This document shows, in pieces, positions 31,171 through 40,283 of a DNA stretch of 64,000 nucleotides (positions within the stretch are counted from its first letter, which is position 1; each line of letters begins with the position of its first letter). The notes under the pieces are model-generated. The model did no database searches. It was not told the origin of the DNA and worked only from the letters and a program-made list of their open reading frames with translations. The stretch is from an uncultured Burkholderiales bacterium (GTDB taxonomy: Bacteria; Pseudomonadota; Gammaproteobacteria; Burkholderiales; Burkholderiaceae_C), in contig CAILCI010000060.1 in the NCBI GenBank assembly GCA_903832625.1, positions 1 to 64,000 on the forward strand, written 5' to 3'. A program made the translations under genes and the position numbers.

Positions 31171-32124
31171 ATGTTGACCACTGTTTTGCCTTTCTCTCTG
31201 TGGCTCTTGCCTGCGGCTGAGCGCAAGCCCTATGCAGCTCAAATGGCGCAAACTGCTTTGCCCCATCTAAGCCAATGGCTGGCTCAGGCGCGTTGCGTGA
31301 GCCAGCACCGCTTGCCCGAAACCGCCTTGACCTCTGCTCATGAATGGGCGCTGGCGCAAGCCCAAGGCGCAAGCGGTTTGCAAGATGGTTTGTTGCCCAG
31401 CGCCGCATTGGCCGCGCAAACATTGGGTTTGACGAGCGCCCCCGATGAAGGCTGGGCCATACTGAGTTTGTGTCACTGGCAGGTCAGCAACGGTCAAGTG
31501 ATTTTGGGCGACCCGCAGCAGTTGCTGTTAGACGAGGCCACCGACGCGCAATTGTTTGCAGCCATGCAGCCGTTTTTTGCCGAAGATGGTGTGAGCCTCT
31601 TTCCATGGCGCACTGGGCATTGGTTGGCGAAATCCAAAACCTTTGTGAACTTACCCACGGCTTCTCTGGAGCGTGTGCTGGGGCGCAACATCAATGCTTG
31701 GCTGATTGGCGGGGAACATCCCAATGCACAGGCGCAATTGGTGCGACGTTTGCAAAACGAAATGCAAATGTGGCTCTACACACACCAAGTCAATGCGCAG
31801 CGTGCCGTGAGCATCAACTCGTTTTGGCTGCATGGCACGGGCAGCTTGTCAACAAACGCAACTCCGCAACCCGTGGTGCTGCAAGAAGCTTTGCGCGAGA
31901 GCGCTTTGCAGCACGACTTTTTGGCTTGGCTTGAGGCTTGGAAGCAGCTCGATGGCAGTGAGTTTTTCGCAGCCCTGCAGTCGCCAAAACGTTTGATCTT
32001 GTGTGGCGAAGATGCCTTTCATGTGTATGAGTCGTTCACGCCGAGTTGGTGGCACAAGCTGCGCCAACGTTGGTCACCGAACACGCTTGACCAAGCATTG
32101 TTCATTTCCCCGCAAGAAGATTAA
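31171..32124 (+). CDS. RpfE-type / phosphoglycerate-mutase-annotated conserved protein
   Basis: Resembles proteobacterial RpfE-type proteins encoded next to recJ (from memory); ATG 31171 preferred over the antisense-overlapping track start 30586. Confidence 0.6.
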   Translation: MLTTVLPFSLWLLPAAERKPYAAQMAQTALPHLSQWLAQARCVSQHRLPETALTSAHEWALAQAQGASGLQDGLLPSAALAAQTLGLTSAPDEGWAILSLCHWQVSNGQVILGDPQQLLLDEATDAQLFAAMQPFFAEDGVSLFPWRTGHWLAKSKTFVNLPTASLERVLGRNINAWLIGGEHPNAQAQLVRRLQNEMQMWLYTHQVNAQRAVSINSFWLHGTGSLSTNATPQPVVLQEALRESALQHDFLAWLEAWKQLDGSEFFAALQSPKRLILCGEDAFHVYESFTPSWWHKLRQRWSPNTLDQALFISPQED

Positions 32125-32130
32125 ACCCCC

Positions 32131-33843
32131 ATGCAACTGATTCCAAGAGACATTCCGCCGCGCAGCGTTTGGGCGCTTGAGCAAGCGGGCGTTCATCCTT
32201 TGTTGGCTAGGCTTTATGCCGCACGCGGCGTCAACGATGCACAAATTTTGGACACCTCGCTGGCGCATTTGCTGCCGCCTGCGGGCTTGAAGGGCATCGA
32301 CGAAGCCGCGCAAATTTTGGTGAACGCCATCGCAGAACAGAAAAAACTCTGCATCGTGGCCGATTACGACTGCGACGGCGCAACCGCCTGCGCCGTGGCC
32401 TTGCGCGGTTTGCGCATGTTGGGTGCGAAGCATGTGAGCTACATCGTGCCCGATCGCGTGGTGGACGGCTACGGCTTGACGCCGCCCATTTCCCAGCGCG
32501 TCAAAGCCAGTGGCGCAGACGTGCTCATCACGGTGGACAACGGCATTGCCAGCGTTGCTGGCGTGGCAGCAGCCAAAGCTTTGGGGCTGACGGTGTTGGT
32601 GACCGACCACCATTTGCCTGCGCAAACGCTGCCCGAGGCCGATGCCATCGTCAACCCCAATCAGCCGGGCTGTAACTTTGAAAGCAAGGCCTTGGCCGGC
32701 GTGGGCGTGATGTTTTATGTGTTGCTGGCCGTTCGCGCCAAGCTGCGCGAGAGCGGCGTATTTGATGCCCAAACCCAGCCCAAGCTCGATGTGCTTTTGC
32801 CCTTGGTGGCCTTGGGCACGGTGGCCGATGTGGTCAAGCTCGACGCCAACAATCGCCGCTTGGTGGCGCAAGGTTTGGCGCGGATTCGCAAGGGGCAAAT
32901 GCCTGCTGGCATGGCTGCTCTCTTGTCGGTAGCAGGCCGGCAAAGTGCGCAATGCAGTGCGCAAGATTTTGGTTTTGCCATGGGGCCGCGCATCAATGCG
33001 GCCGGGCGTTTGTCCGACATGACTCTGGGCATTGAGTGCTTGAGCACCGACGACATGGGCAAGGCCACAGAATTGGCAGCGGCGCTTGAGCGCATCAACC
33101 GCGAGCGGCGCGACATTGAAGGCGATATGCGTGAACAAGCGCTGGAATTGGCGCAACAAATGTTTGACCCCGACGAGCCCGCACCCCCCGCCTTGTGCGT
33201 GTTTGATCCTGACTTTCATGAAGGCGTGGTGGGCATTGTGGCGGCCAAGCTCAAAGATTTGCACCATCGACCCACCTTTGTGTTTGCGCCCAGCCAGGCG
33301 GCGGGTAAAGAGAATGAGCTCAAAGGTTCGGGGCGCTCCATTCCCGGCTTTCATTTGCGCGACGCCTTGGATTTGATTGCGAAGCGCCACCCTGAGGTAT
33401 TGCAGCGCTTTGGTGGACATGCCATGGCCGCAGGTTGCACTTTAGAAGAAGAGCATCTGGAAACCTTTGAAGCCGCCTTGCAACAAGTCGCGCAAGAATG
33501 GTTGGACGAAGCCACTTTGCAGCGCAAACTCCAAACCGATGGCGCGCTTCCGCTTGAATACCGCCGCCCTGACATGGCCGACACCCTTTTGCGCGAAGTC
33601 TGGGGGCAGGGCTTTGCCGCGCCTACTTTTAGCGAAGAGTTGGAAGTGGTGAGCCAGCGCATCGTGGGCGAAAAACACTTGTCGCTGCGCTTGAAACACC
33701 AAGGCCAGCCAGTTGACGGCATTTGGTTTGGCCGCGTCGATCCGCTGCCCACCAAAGCCCATTTGGCCTACCGCTTGCAAGCCGATGAATGGCAAGGCGT
33801 CAAGCGGGTTCAGTTTGTGATTGAAGCCATGGCACAAGACTGA
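32131..33843 (+). CDS. recJ: Single-stranded-DNA-specific exonuclease RecJ
   Basis: DHH motifs 'IVADYDCDGATACAVALRGLR', 'VTDHHLPAQTLPEADAIVNPNQPG'. Confidence 0.95.
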   Translation: MQLIPRDIPPRSVWALEQAGVHPLLARLYAARGVNDAQILDTSLAHLLPPAGLKGIDEAAQILVNAIAEQKKLCIVADYDCDGATACAVALRGLRMLGAKHVSYIVPDRVVDGYGLTPPISQRVKASGADVLITVDNGIASVAGVAAAKALGLTVLVTDHHLPAQTLPEADAIVNPNQPGCNFESKALAGVGVMFYVLLAVRAKLRESGVFDAQTQPKLDVLLPLVALGTVADVVKLDANNRRLVAQGLARIRKGQMPAGMAALLSVAGRQSAQCSAQDFGFAMGPRINAAGRLSDMTLGIECLSTDDMGKATELAAALERINRERRDIEGDMREQALELAQQMFDPDEPAPPALCVFDPDFHEGVVGIVAAKLKDLHHRPTFVFAPSQAAGKENELKGSGRSIPGFHLRDALDLIAKRHPEVLQRFGGHAMAAGCTLEEEHLETFEAALQQVAQEWLDEATLQRKLQTDGALPLEYRRPDMADTLLREVWGQGFAAPTFSEELEVVSQRIVGEKHLSLRLKHQGQPVDGIWFGRVDPLPTKAHLAYRLQADEWQGVKRVQFVIEAMAQD

Positions 33844-33852
33844 GGAAAAACG

Positions 33853-34611
33853 ATGGCCAGCAACAAAAAACCAGCCCTGCCCGAAGTCAATTTCTCAGAT
33901 TACGGTGCGGTGCGCTATTTGCATTTAGGGACGGAGTGGGTGCAAGGCTCGATGTTGATTGACGCCCCCTTTGACATTCATTTGGAGTATGTGCAGCGCA
34001 TGATGGCGTGGCTTTTGTTTGTGGACATTGACAAAGTGGGCAAACTCCACGCCATGCAACTGGGCTTGGGTGCGGCCTCGCTGACCAAGTTTTGCCACAA
34101 ACATTTGCGCATGAAAACCACGGCCATCGAACTCAACCCGCAAGTGGTGGCCGCGTGTCGTTTGTGGTTCAAACTGCCTGCCGACAGCGCCAAATTGCAA
34201 GTCGTTTTGGGCGACGCCGCCGAGGTGGCGCGGCATGATTTGTGGCGCGGCCAAATTGACGCGCTGCAAGTCGATTTGTACGACCACGAAGCCGCCAGCC
34301 CCGTGCTCGACAGCGAAGCCTTTTATGCCGATTGCCGACAACTCCTCACCGACGAAGGCTGCATGACAGTCAACCTGTTTGGCCGCAGCTCCAGCTATGA
34401 GCAAAGCTTGAAAAAAATCTGTGCGGTATTTGGCGAAGCTTCGGTCTGGGCGTTCAAGCCCACGCGCGAAGGCAATACGGTCATCTTGGCCTTGCGCACA
34501 CCGCAGCACTTCAAGCGCGGCGAGTTGCTCGAACGCGCCGAAGCGATTCAAGCCAAGTGGCCGCTGCCCGCCACCAAATGGTTGCGGGTGTTCAAATCTG
34601 TTGCCGCATGA
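33853..34611 (+). CDS. Spermidine-synthase-like methyltransferase-fold protein
   Basis: SpeE-like 'MQLGLGAASLTKFCHKHLRMKTTAIELNPQVV'. Confidence 0.7.
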   Translation: MASNKKPALPEVNFSDYGAVRYLHLGTEWVQGSMLIDAPFDIHLEYVQRMMAWLLFVDIDKVGKLHAMQLGLGAASLTKFCHKHLRMKTTAIELNPQVVAACRLWFKLPADSAKLQVVLGDAAEVARHDLWRGQIDALQVDLYDHEAASPVLDSEAFYADCRQLLTDEGCMTVNLFGRSSSYEQSLKKICAVFGEASVWAFKPTREGNTVILALRTPQHFKRGELLERAEAIQAKWPLPATKWLRVFKSVAA

Positions 34612-34629
34612 ACTAGGGGTTTCCCTAGT
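34612..34629. promoter_or_regulatory. Palindrome ACTAGGG-GTTT-CCCTAGT, candidate operator upstream of tctBA
   Basis: Perfect 7-bp arms read directly, starting right after the stop codon at 34609-34611. Confidence 0.5.
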
Positions 34630-34724
34630 CTGTGAGAGGCCTATTCCTAGGTGTAACCCACATCCGAAGACTTGGGGCTGAGCGCCACAATTTGAGAGAT
34701 ATATTTTTGGAGCGAGGGAATGAA

Positions 34725-35210
34725 ATGATCAAAAGTCAAAAAGACTTCTACTCCGGCCTGATGTTCACATTGGTCGGCGCAGGTTTTGCATTAGGTGCAA
34801 GCAACTACTCTGTCGGAACAGGGGCTCGCATGGGCCCTGGTTACTTTCCGATGATGCTGGGCATTGTGTTGGCTGTTCTGGGTGCGTTTGTGACCTTTTA
34901 TTCTTTGGTCGAACACACTGAAGACGGTGACAAAGTCGGTGCTTTTGCATGGCGACCCTTGGGCTATGTGCTGGGTGCGAACTTGGCCTTTGGCGTGTTG
35001 TTGGGCGGCTTGCCCAGCATCGGCTTGCCTGCGATGGGCTTGATTGCAGCCATTTTTGCCTTGACCATCATTGCCAGCAAAGCGGGAGACAGCTTTGTTT
35101 GGAAGGATGTGATTTTGCTGGCTCTTGTGTTGTCCGCAGGCAGCTATGTGGCGTTCATCTTGCTGCTCAAATTGCAGATGCCCGTTTGGCCAACATTCAT
35201 CACCGGTTGA
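34725..35210 (+). CDS. Tripartite tricarboxylate transporter small TM subunit TctB
   Basis: 4TM 'DFYSGLMFTLVGAGFALGASNYSVGTGARMGPGYFPMMLGIVLAVLG' typical of TctB; precedes tctA. Confidence 0.9.
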   Translation: MIKSQKDFYSGLMFTLVGAGFALGASNYSVGTGARMGPGYFPMMLGIVLAVLGAFVTFYSLVEHTEDGDKVGAFAWRPLGYVLGANLAFGVLLGGLPSIGLPAMGLIAAIFALTIIASKAGDSFVWKDVILLALVLSAGSYVAFILLLKLQMPVWPTFITG

Positions 35211-35227
35211 TTCGGGAGAGATAAAAC

Positions 35228-36739
35228 ATGGATTTATTTTCAAACCTCGCATTGGGCTTTGGCGTGGCGTTCACGCCCATCAACCTGATGTACGCCTTGG
35301 TCGGTTGTATTTTGGGTACGCTCATTGGCGTGTTGCCCGGCATTGGCCCGGTGGCGACCATCGCCATGCTGTTGCCAGCGACTTACGCTTTGCCACCCGT
35401 GTCGGCGCTCATCATGTTGGCCGGTATTTACTACGGTGCGCAGTACGGTGGCTCAACCACCGCCATTTTGGTGAACTTGCCGGGCGAGGCCTCATCGGTC
35501 GTGACCACGATTGACGGCTACCAAATGGCACGCAAAGGCCGCGCAGGACCGGCTTTGGCAGCGGCGGGCTTGGGTTCGTTTTTTGCGGGTTCGGTGGGCA
35601 CCTTGATCTTGGCGGCGTTTGCGCCTCCTTTGACCGAGTTGGCCTTCAAGTTCGGCCCCGCTGAATATTTCTCGCTCATGATTTTGGGCTTGATTGGCGC
35701 GGTGGTGTTGGCCTCAGGCTCTTTGCTCAAAGCGATTGCAATGATTGTGCTGGGCTTGCTCTTGGGCTTGGTGGGCACCGATGTGAACTCGGGCGTAGCA
35801 CGGTTTAGCTTTGACATTCCAGAGTTGACTGACGGCATTGGCTTTGTGACGGTGGCGATGGGTATTTTTGGCTATGGCGAGATCATCTCCAACCTGTCTA
35901 AGCCCGAGGAAGACCGCGAGTTGCTGACCGGCAAAGTCGAAGGCTTGTTCCCGACCAAAGAAGATTTCAAAAACATGTTGCCCGCGGTGCTGCGCGGCAC
36001 GGCGTTGGGTTCGGTGTTGGGCGTGTTGCCCGGCGGCGGCGCATTGTTGGCAGCGTTTGCGGCCTACACGATTGAGAAAAAAATCAAACTCAAACCCGGT
36101 GAAGTGCCCTTTGGTCAAGGCAATATTCGCGGCGTGGCTTCGCCCGAGTCTGCCAACAACGCGGGTGCGCAAACATCGTTCATTCCATTGCTGACCTTGG
36201 GCATTCCACCCAACGCGGTGATGGCCTTGATGGTGGGCGCGATGACGATTCACAACATCCAACCCGGCCCCCAAGTCATGACCAGCAACCCTGAGTTGTT
36301 TTGGGGCTTGATTGCCTCGATGTGGATTGGCAACTTGATGCTGGTGATTTTGAACTTGCCGCTCATTGGCATGTGGATCAAGCTGTTGTCTGTGCCTTAT
36401 CGCTTCTTGTTCCCCGCCATTGTCTTGTTCTGTGCGATTGGCGTGTACTCGACCAACAACAACACCTTTGACATTTGGATGGTGGCTGCCTTGGGCTTTG
36501 TGGGCTATTTGTTCCTCAAGCTCGGATGCGAGCCAGCGCCTTTGCTGCTGGGCTTTATTTTGGGACCCATGATGGAAGAAAACTTGCGCCGTGCATTGCT
36601 GCTCTCGCGTGGCGACTGGTCGGTGTTCATCACCCGTCCTTTGTCTGGCGGCTTGTTGGCGGCGGCGGTGTTGTTGCTCATCATCGTGCTCTTGCCTTCG
36701 ATTCGCTCCAAGCGAGAAGAAGCCTTCGTCGAAGAGTGA
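35228..36739 (+). CDS. Tripartite tricarboxylate transporter large TM subunit TctA
   Basis: 'GTLIGVLPGIGPVATIAMLLPATYALPPVSALIMLAGIYYGAQYGGSTTAILVNLPGEASSVVTTIDGYQMARKGRAGPAL'. Confidence 0.95.
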   Translation: MDLFSNLALGFGVAFTPINLMYALVGCILGTLIGVLPGIGPVATIAMLLPATYALPPVSALIMLAGIYYGAQYGGSTTAILVNLPGEASSVVTTIDGYQMARKGRAGPALAAAGLGSFFAGSVGTLILAAFAPPLTELAFKFGPAEYFSLMILGLIGAVVLASGSLLKAIAMIVLGLLLGLVGTDVNSGVARFSFDIPELTDGIGFVTVAMGIFGYGEIISNLSKPEEDRELLTGKVEGLFPTKEDFKNMLPAVLRGTALGSVLGVLPGGGALLAAFAAYTIEKKIKLKPGEVPFGQGNIRGVASPESANNAGAQTSFIPLLTLGIPPNAVMALMVGAMTIHNIQPGPQVMTSNPELFWGLIASMWIGNLMLVILNLPLIGMWIKLLSVPYRFLFPAIVLFCAIGVYSTNNNTFDIWMVAALGFVGYLFLKLGCEPAPLLLGFILGPMMEENLRRALLLSRGDWSVFITRPLSGGLLAAAVLLLIIVLLPSIRSKREEAFVEE

Positions 36740-36766
36740 TCTTCTTGACTTCACTTTGCAACATCT

Positions 36767-36794
36767 AAAAACGGCACCCTTGGGGTGCCGTTTT
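36767..36794 (+). terminator. Intrinsic terminator hairpin after tctA
   Basis: aaaacggcacc...ggtgccgtttt inverted repeat. Confidence 0.75.
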
Positions 36795-36797
36795 GCT

Positions 36798-38426
36798 ATG
36801 ACCATGAACTTTGATTTCTCCAATCCCTACACCAGCACGCGCTTGCCTGTATTCGCGCGCAACTTGGTGTCTACCTCGCATCCCTTAGCTGCACAAGCGG
36901 GTTTGCGTATGTTGTGGCAAGGCGGCAATGCCGTAGACGCAGCAGTGGCCGCTGCAGCCGCGATGACGATTTTGGAGCCTGTGAGCAACGGCTTGGGCTC
37001 AGATGCGTTTTGTATCTTGTGGGACGGCCAGTCCTTGCACGGCTTGAACGCCTCAGGCACGGCGCCACAAACGTGGACGCCAGAATACTTCAAACGCAAA
37101 TACGGCGCTGACGCCAAAACACCGCCCAAACGCGGCATGGATTCTGTGACCGTGCCGGGCGCGGTGGCAAGCTGGGTGGCCTTGAGCGAGCGTTTTGGCA
37201 AGCTGCCTTTTGAAGACCTGATGCAGCCCGCCATCGAGATGGCCGAGCGCGGCTATTTGCTGCCCGTGGTGGTGCAACAAAAATGGGCTGCCGCCACGCC
37301 TGAGCTGCAAAATTTACCGGGCTTTGCCCAGAGCTTTTTGCCGTGGGGACGTGCGCCGCAAGTGGGCGAGTTGTTTCAATTTGCCGCCGCTGCCAAGGGC
37401 TTGCGCGCCATTGCCAAAACCAAAGGTCAAGCCTTTTATGGCGGCGAGATTGCGCAGGCCATTGAAAAATTCTCGGCGCAACATGGGGGCAGCATCAGTG
37501 CGGCAGACTTCGCGGCTTTCAAGCCTGAATGGGTCACGCCCATCGCTCAAAACTACCGTGGTTACAGCCTGCACGAAATTCCCCCCAACGGGCAAGGCAT
37601 TGCCGCGCTCATTGCTCTGGGGATTTTGGAGAACTTCGATGTCGCCAGCCTCCAGCGCGATGGCGTTGACTCGCAGCATTTGCAAATCGAGGCCATGAAG
37701 CTCGCCTTTGCCGATGTTTATCGCTACGTGGCCGAACCCGCCAGCATGGAAGTCACCCCCGCGCAAATGCTGGATGCAGCGTATTTGCAAAGCCGCGCCA
37801 AACTCATCGATATGAAGCGAGCCCAAGACTTTGGCGCAGGAAACCCCGTCAAAGGCGGCACGATTTATCTCACTGCCGCCGATGAAAACGGCATGATGGT
37901 GAGCTTCATTCAAAGCAACTACATGGGTTTTGGCTCAGGCTGCGTCGAGCCAGAATTTGGCGTGAGTTTGCAAAACCGAGGCCACGGCTTTGGCTTGCAA
38001 GCACAAGGCTTGAATCCGGCCAATAGGGTGGAGCCGGGGAAGCGGCCTTTTCACACCATCATTCCGGCGTTTCTCATGCGCGACGGCCAGCCCGTCATGA
38101 GCTTTGGCGTGATGGGCGCCAACATGCAGCCGCAAGCTCACATGCAAACCTTGGTGCGGATGTTGGATTACCAACAAAATCCGCAAACCGCTTGCGACGC
38201 GCCGCGCTGGCGCTACAACGCAGGGCTTGAAATCAATGTGGAAGCCAGCCTCAATCCGCACACTGCGCAGGGCTTGCAAGCCATGGGTCACAAGGTGGAG
38301 GTCATCAACGACAGCTACCAAGACTTTGGTGCTGGTCAATTCATTTGGCGCGCAGGCGATCCCTCGGTGCAAGGCTATGTCGCCGCCAGCGATGCACGCC
38401 GCGATGGTTTGGTGGCGGGGTTTTAA
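36798..38426 (+). CDS. Gamma-glutamyltransferase-family protein (YwrD-like, no evident signal peptide)
   Basis: Ntn-hydrolase GGT sequence 'HPLAAQAGLRMLWQGGNAVDAAVAAAAAM', 'KGGTIYLTAADENGMMVSFIQSNYMGFGSG'. Confidence 0.9.
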   Translation: MTMNFDFSNPYTSTRLPVFARNLVSTSHPLAAQAGLRMLWQGGNAVDAAVAAAAAMTILEPVSNGLGSDAFCILWDGQSLHGLNASGTAPQTWTPEYFKRKYGADAKTPPKRGMDSVTVPGAVASWVALSERFGKLPFEDLMQPAIEMAERGYLLPVVVQQKWAAATPELQNLPGFAQSFLPWGRAPQVGELFQFAAAAKGLRAIAKTKGQAFYGGEIAQAIEKFSAQHGGSISAADFAAFKPEWVTPIAQNYRGYSLHEIPPNGQGIAALIALGILENFDVASLQRDGVDSQHLQIEAMKLAFADVYRYVAEPASMEVTPAQMLDAAYLQSRAKLIDMKRAQDFGAGNPVKGGTIYLTAADENGMMVSFIQSNYMGFGSGCVEPEFGVSLQNRGHGFGLQAQGLNPANRVEPGKRPFHTIIPAFLMRDGQPVMSFGVMGANMQPQAHMQTLVRMLDYQQNPQTACDAPRWRYNAGLEINVEASLNPHTAQGLQAMGHKVEVINDSYQDFGAGQFIWRAGDPSVQGYVAASDARRDGLVAGF

Positions 38427-38429
38427 GCC

Positions 38430-40283
38430 GTGCTGTGGCTGCGCTTGAATCGGCTTGGCAGCCTGCGCGCGCAGGCACTGATGGGCGTGCTCGTGTTTGC
38501 GCCGCTGATCGCAACCGCGCAAAGCCTCGCCAACGAAGACGTGCTGGCCAATCAACCCGAAATTGCCAGTACACGTTCTGTCAAAACTGCCAACGGCAAA
38601 CCCAGCAAGCCAGACGTGATCGCCCAGCGCTTTGCGGTTGCATCTGCCAATCCCTTGGCAACTCAAGCGGGCTTTGACGTATTGGACGCAGGCGGCTCCG
38701 CGATGGATGCTGCCATTGCCGTGCAACTGGTGCTCGGGTTGGTAGAGCCTCAATCGAGTGGCATTGGCGGCGGCGCTTTGATTTTGCACAGCCATGACCA
38801 ACACGTCGTGGCCTTGGATGGCCGCGAAACCGCACCTGCCTTGGTGCAAGAAGATTTGTTTTTAGACGCCCAAGGCAAGCCCTTGGCTTTTTATGATGCC
38901 GTGGTGGGTGGTCGCTCGGTCGGCACGCCCGGCACTTTGCGGGTACTGGCGCTGGCGCATCAGCGTTTTGGCAAACTCCCTTGGGCGCGCTTGTTTGAGC
39001 CTGCTATTGGGCTGGCGCGTCAAGGCTTTGCCATCAGCCCGCGCTTGTTTGCGCAGCTCAAAGCAGACCCTTTTTTGCGCCAAGACCCACAAGCCTTGGC
39101 GTATTTTTATGAGTCCAATGGCGAGCCGCATTCGATAGGCTTTGTGCTCAAAAACCCAGCCTATGCGCAGGTGCTGCAACGCGTTGCCAAAGAGGGCGTG
39201 GACGCTTTTTACAGCGGCGCGATTGCGCAAGCCGTGGTGGACAAAGTGCAGCGCCACCCCAGCAATCCGGGGCAATTGCAGCTCAGTGATTTGCGCAATT
39301 ACCAAGCCAAAACCCGCGAGGCCATGTGCTTTGAGTACGCCGCCGCGCAGCGGATGCTGAGGGTCTGCGGTTTTCCTCCTCCGAGTTCTGGTTTGATTGC
39401 GATGGGGCAAATTTTGGGTATGTTGAGCTATGTGCCAAACAGTCAGACAACATGGGTCAACGGACTGCCGTCTGCCGCATGGCTGCACAGCTATTTCGAA
39501 GCCTCTCGCTTGGCTTTTGCTGATCGCGCTCAATACGTGGGCGATCCTGACTTTGTGCCAGCGCCCGCTGGCAATTGGGCGAGTTTGCTGCAGCCTGAGT
39601 ATTTGCAACAACGCGCCCAACGCATAGGCAAGCAGCGTATGAACACTGCGCCTGCAGGCACGCCGCAAGGCGCATCAAACCTCAGCTTTTCGCCCAGTCC
39701 AGAGCAGCAAGAACACGGCACTTCGCACATCAGCGTGGTCGATGCGCAGGGCAATGCGGTGGCCATGACCACAACGGTCGAGAGCTCTTTTGGCTCACGC
39801 CAAATGGTGCAGGGTTTTATGCTCAACAACGAGTTGACCGACTTCAGTTTTGTGCCACGAGACGCAGCGGGCAAGCCCGTGGCCAACCGTGTGCAGCCCA
39901 ACAAGCGGCCACGCTCTTCTATGTCGCCCACCTTGGTGTTTGACAAGGCCACAGGCGAATTGCTCATGAGTTTGGGCAGCCCTGGCGGCGCGTTGATCAT
40001 TCCTTTCACCACCAAAACTTTTTACGGCGTCTGGCAATGGGGCTTGACGCCGCAGCAAGCCATCGATTTGCCCAACTTTGTGAGCATTGGAGGTGCGTTG
40101 TGGTTAGAAGCCAATGCGTTTCCAGCCGACACCTTGAACGCCTTGCGCCAAGCCGGACATGAACTCAGCGAGCAAGAGCTGACCAGCGGCTTGCAAGCCA
40201 TTGTGCGCACACAGATCAACGGTCAAAGCGTGTGGATGGGCGGCGCAGACTCGCGGCGCGAAGGCGTGGTGATGGGGCGTTAA
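38430..40283 (+). CDS. Gamma-glutamyltranspeptidase, canonical exported type
   Basis: N-terminal hydrophobic signal-like segment; 'GTSHISVVDAQGNAVAMTTTVESSFGS'; GTG start. Confidence 0.9.
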   Translation: MLWLRLNRLGSLRAQALMGVLVFAPLIATAQSLANEDVLANQPEIASTRSVKTANGKPSKPDVIAQRFAVASANPLATQAGFDVLDAGGSAMDAAIAVQLVLGLVEPQSSGIGGGALILHSHDQHVVALDGRETAPALVQEDLFLDAQGKPLAFYDAVVGGRSVGTPGTLRVLALAHQRFGKLPWARLFEPAIGLARQGFAISPRLFAQLKADPFLRQDPQALAYFYESNGEPHSIGFVLKNPAYAQVLQRVAKEGVDAFYSGAIAQAVVDKVQRHPSNPGQLQLSDLRNYQAKTREAMCFEYAAAQRMLRVCGFPPPSSGLIAMGQILGMLSYVPNSQTTWVNGLPSAAWLHSYFEASRLAFADRAQYVGDPDFVPAPAGNWASLLQPEYLQQRAQRIGKQRMNTAPAGTPQGASNLSFSPSPEQQEHGTSHISVVDAQGNAVAMTTTVESSFGSRQMVQGFMLNNELTDFSFVPRDAAGKPVANRVQPNKRPRSSMSPTLVFDKATGELLMSLGSPGGALIIPFTTKTFYGVWQWGLTPQQAIDLPNFVSIGGALWLEANAFPADTLNALRQAGHELSEQELTSGLQAIVRTQINGQSVWMGGADSRREGVVMGR

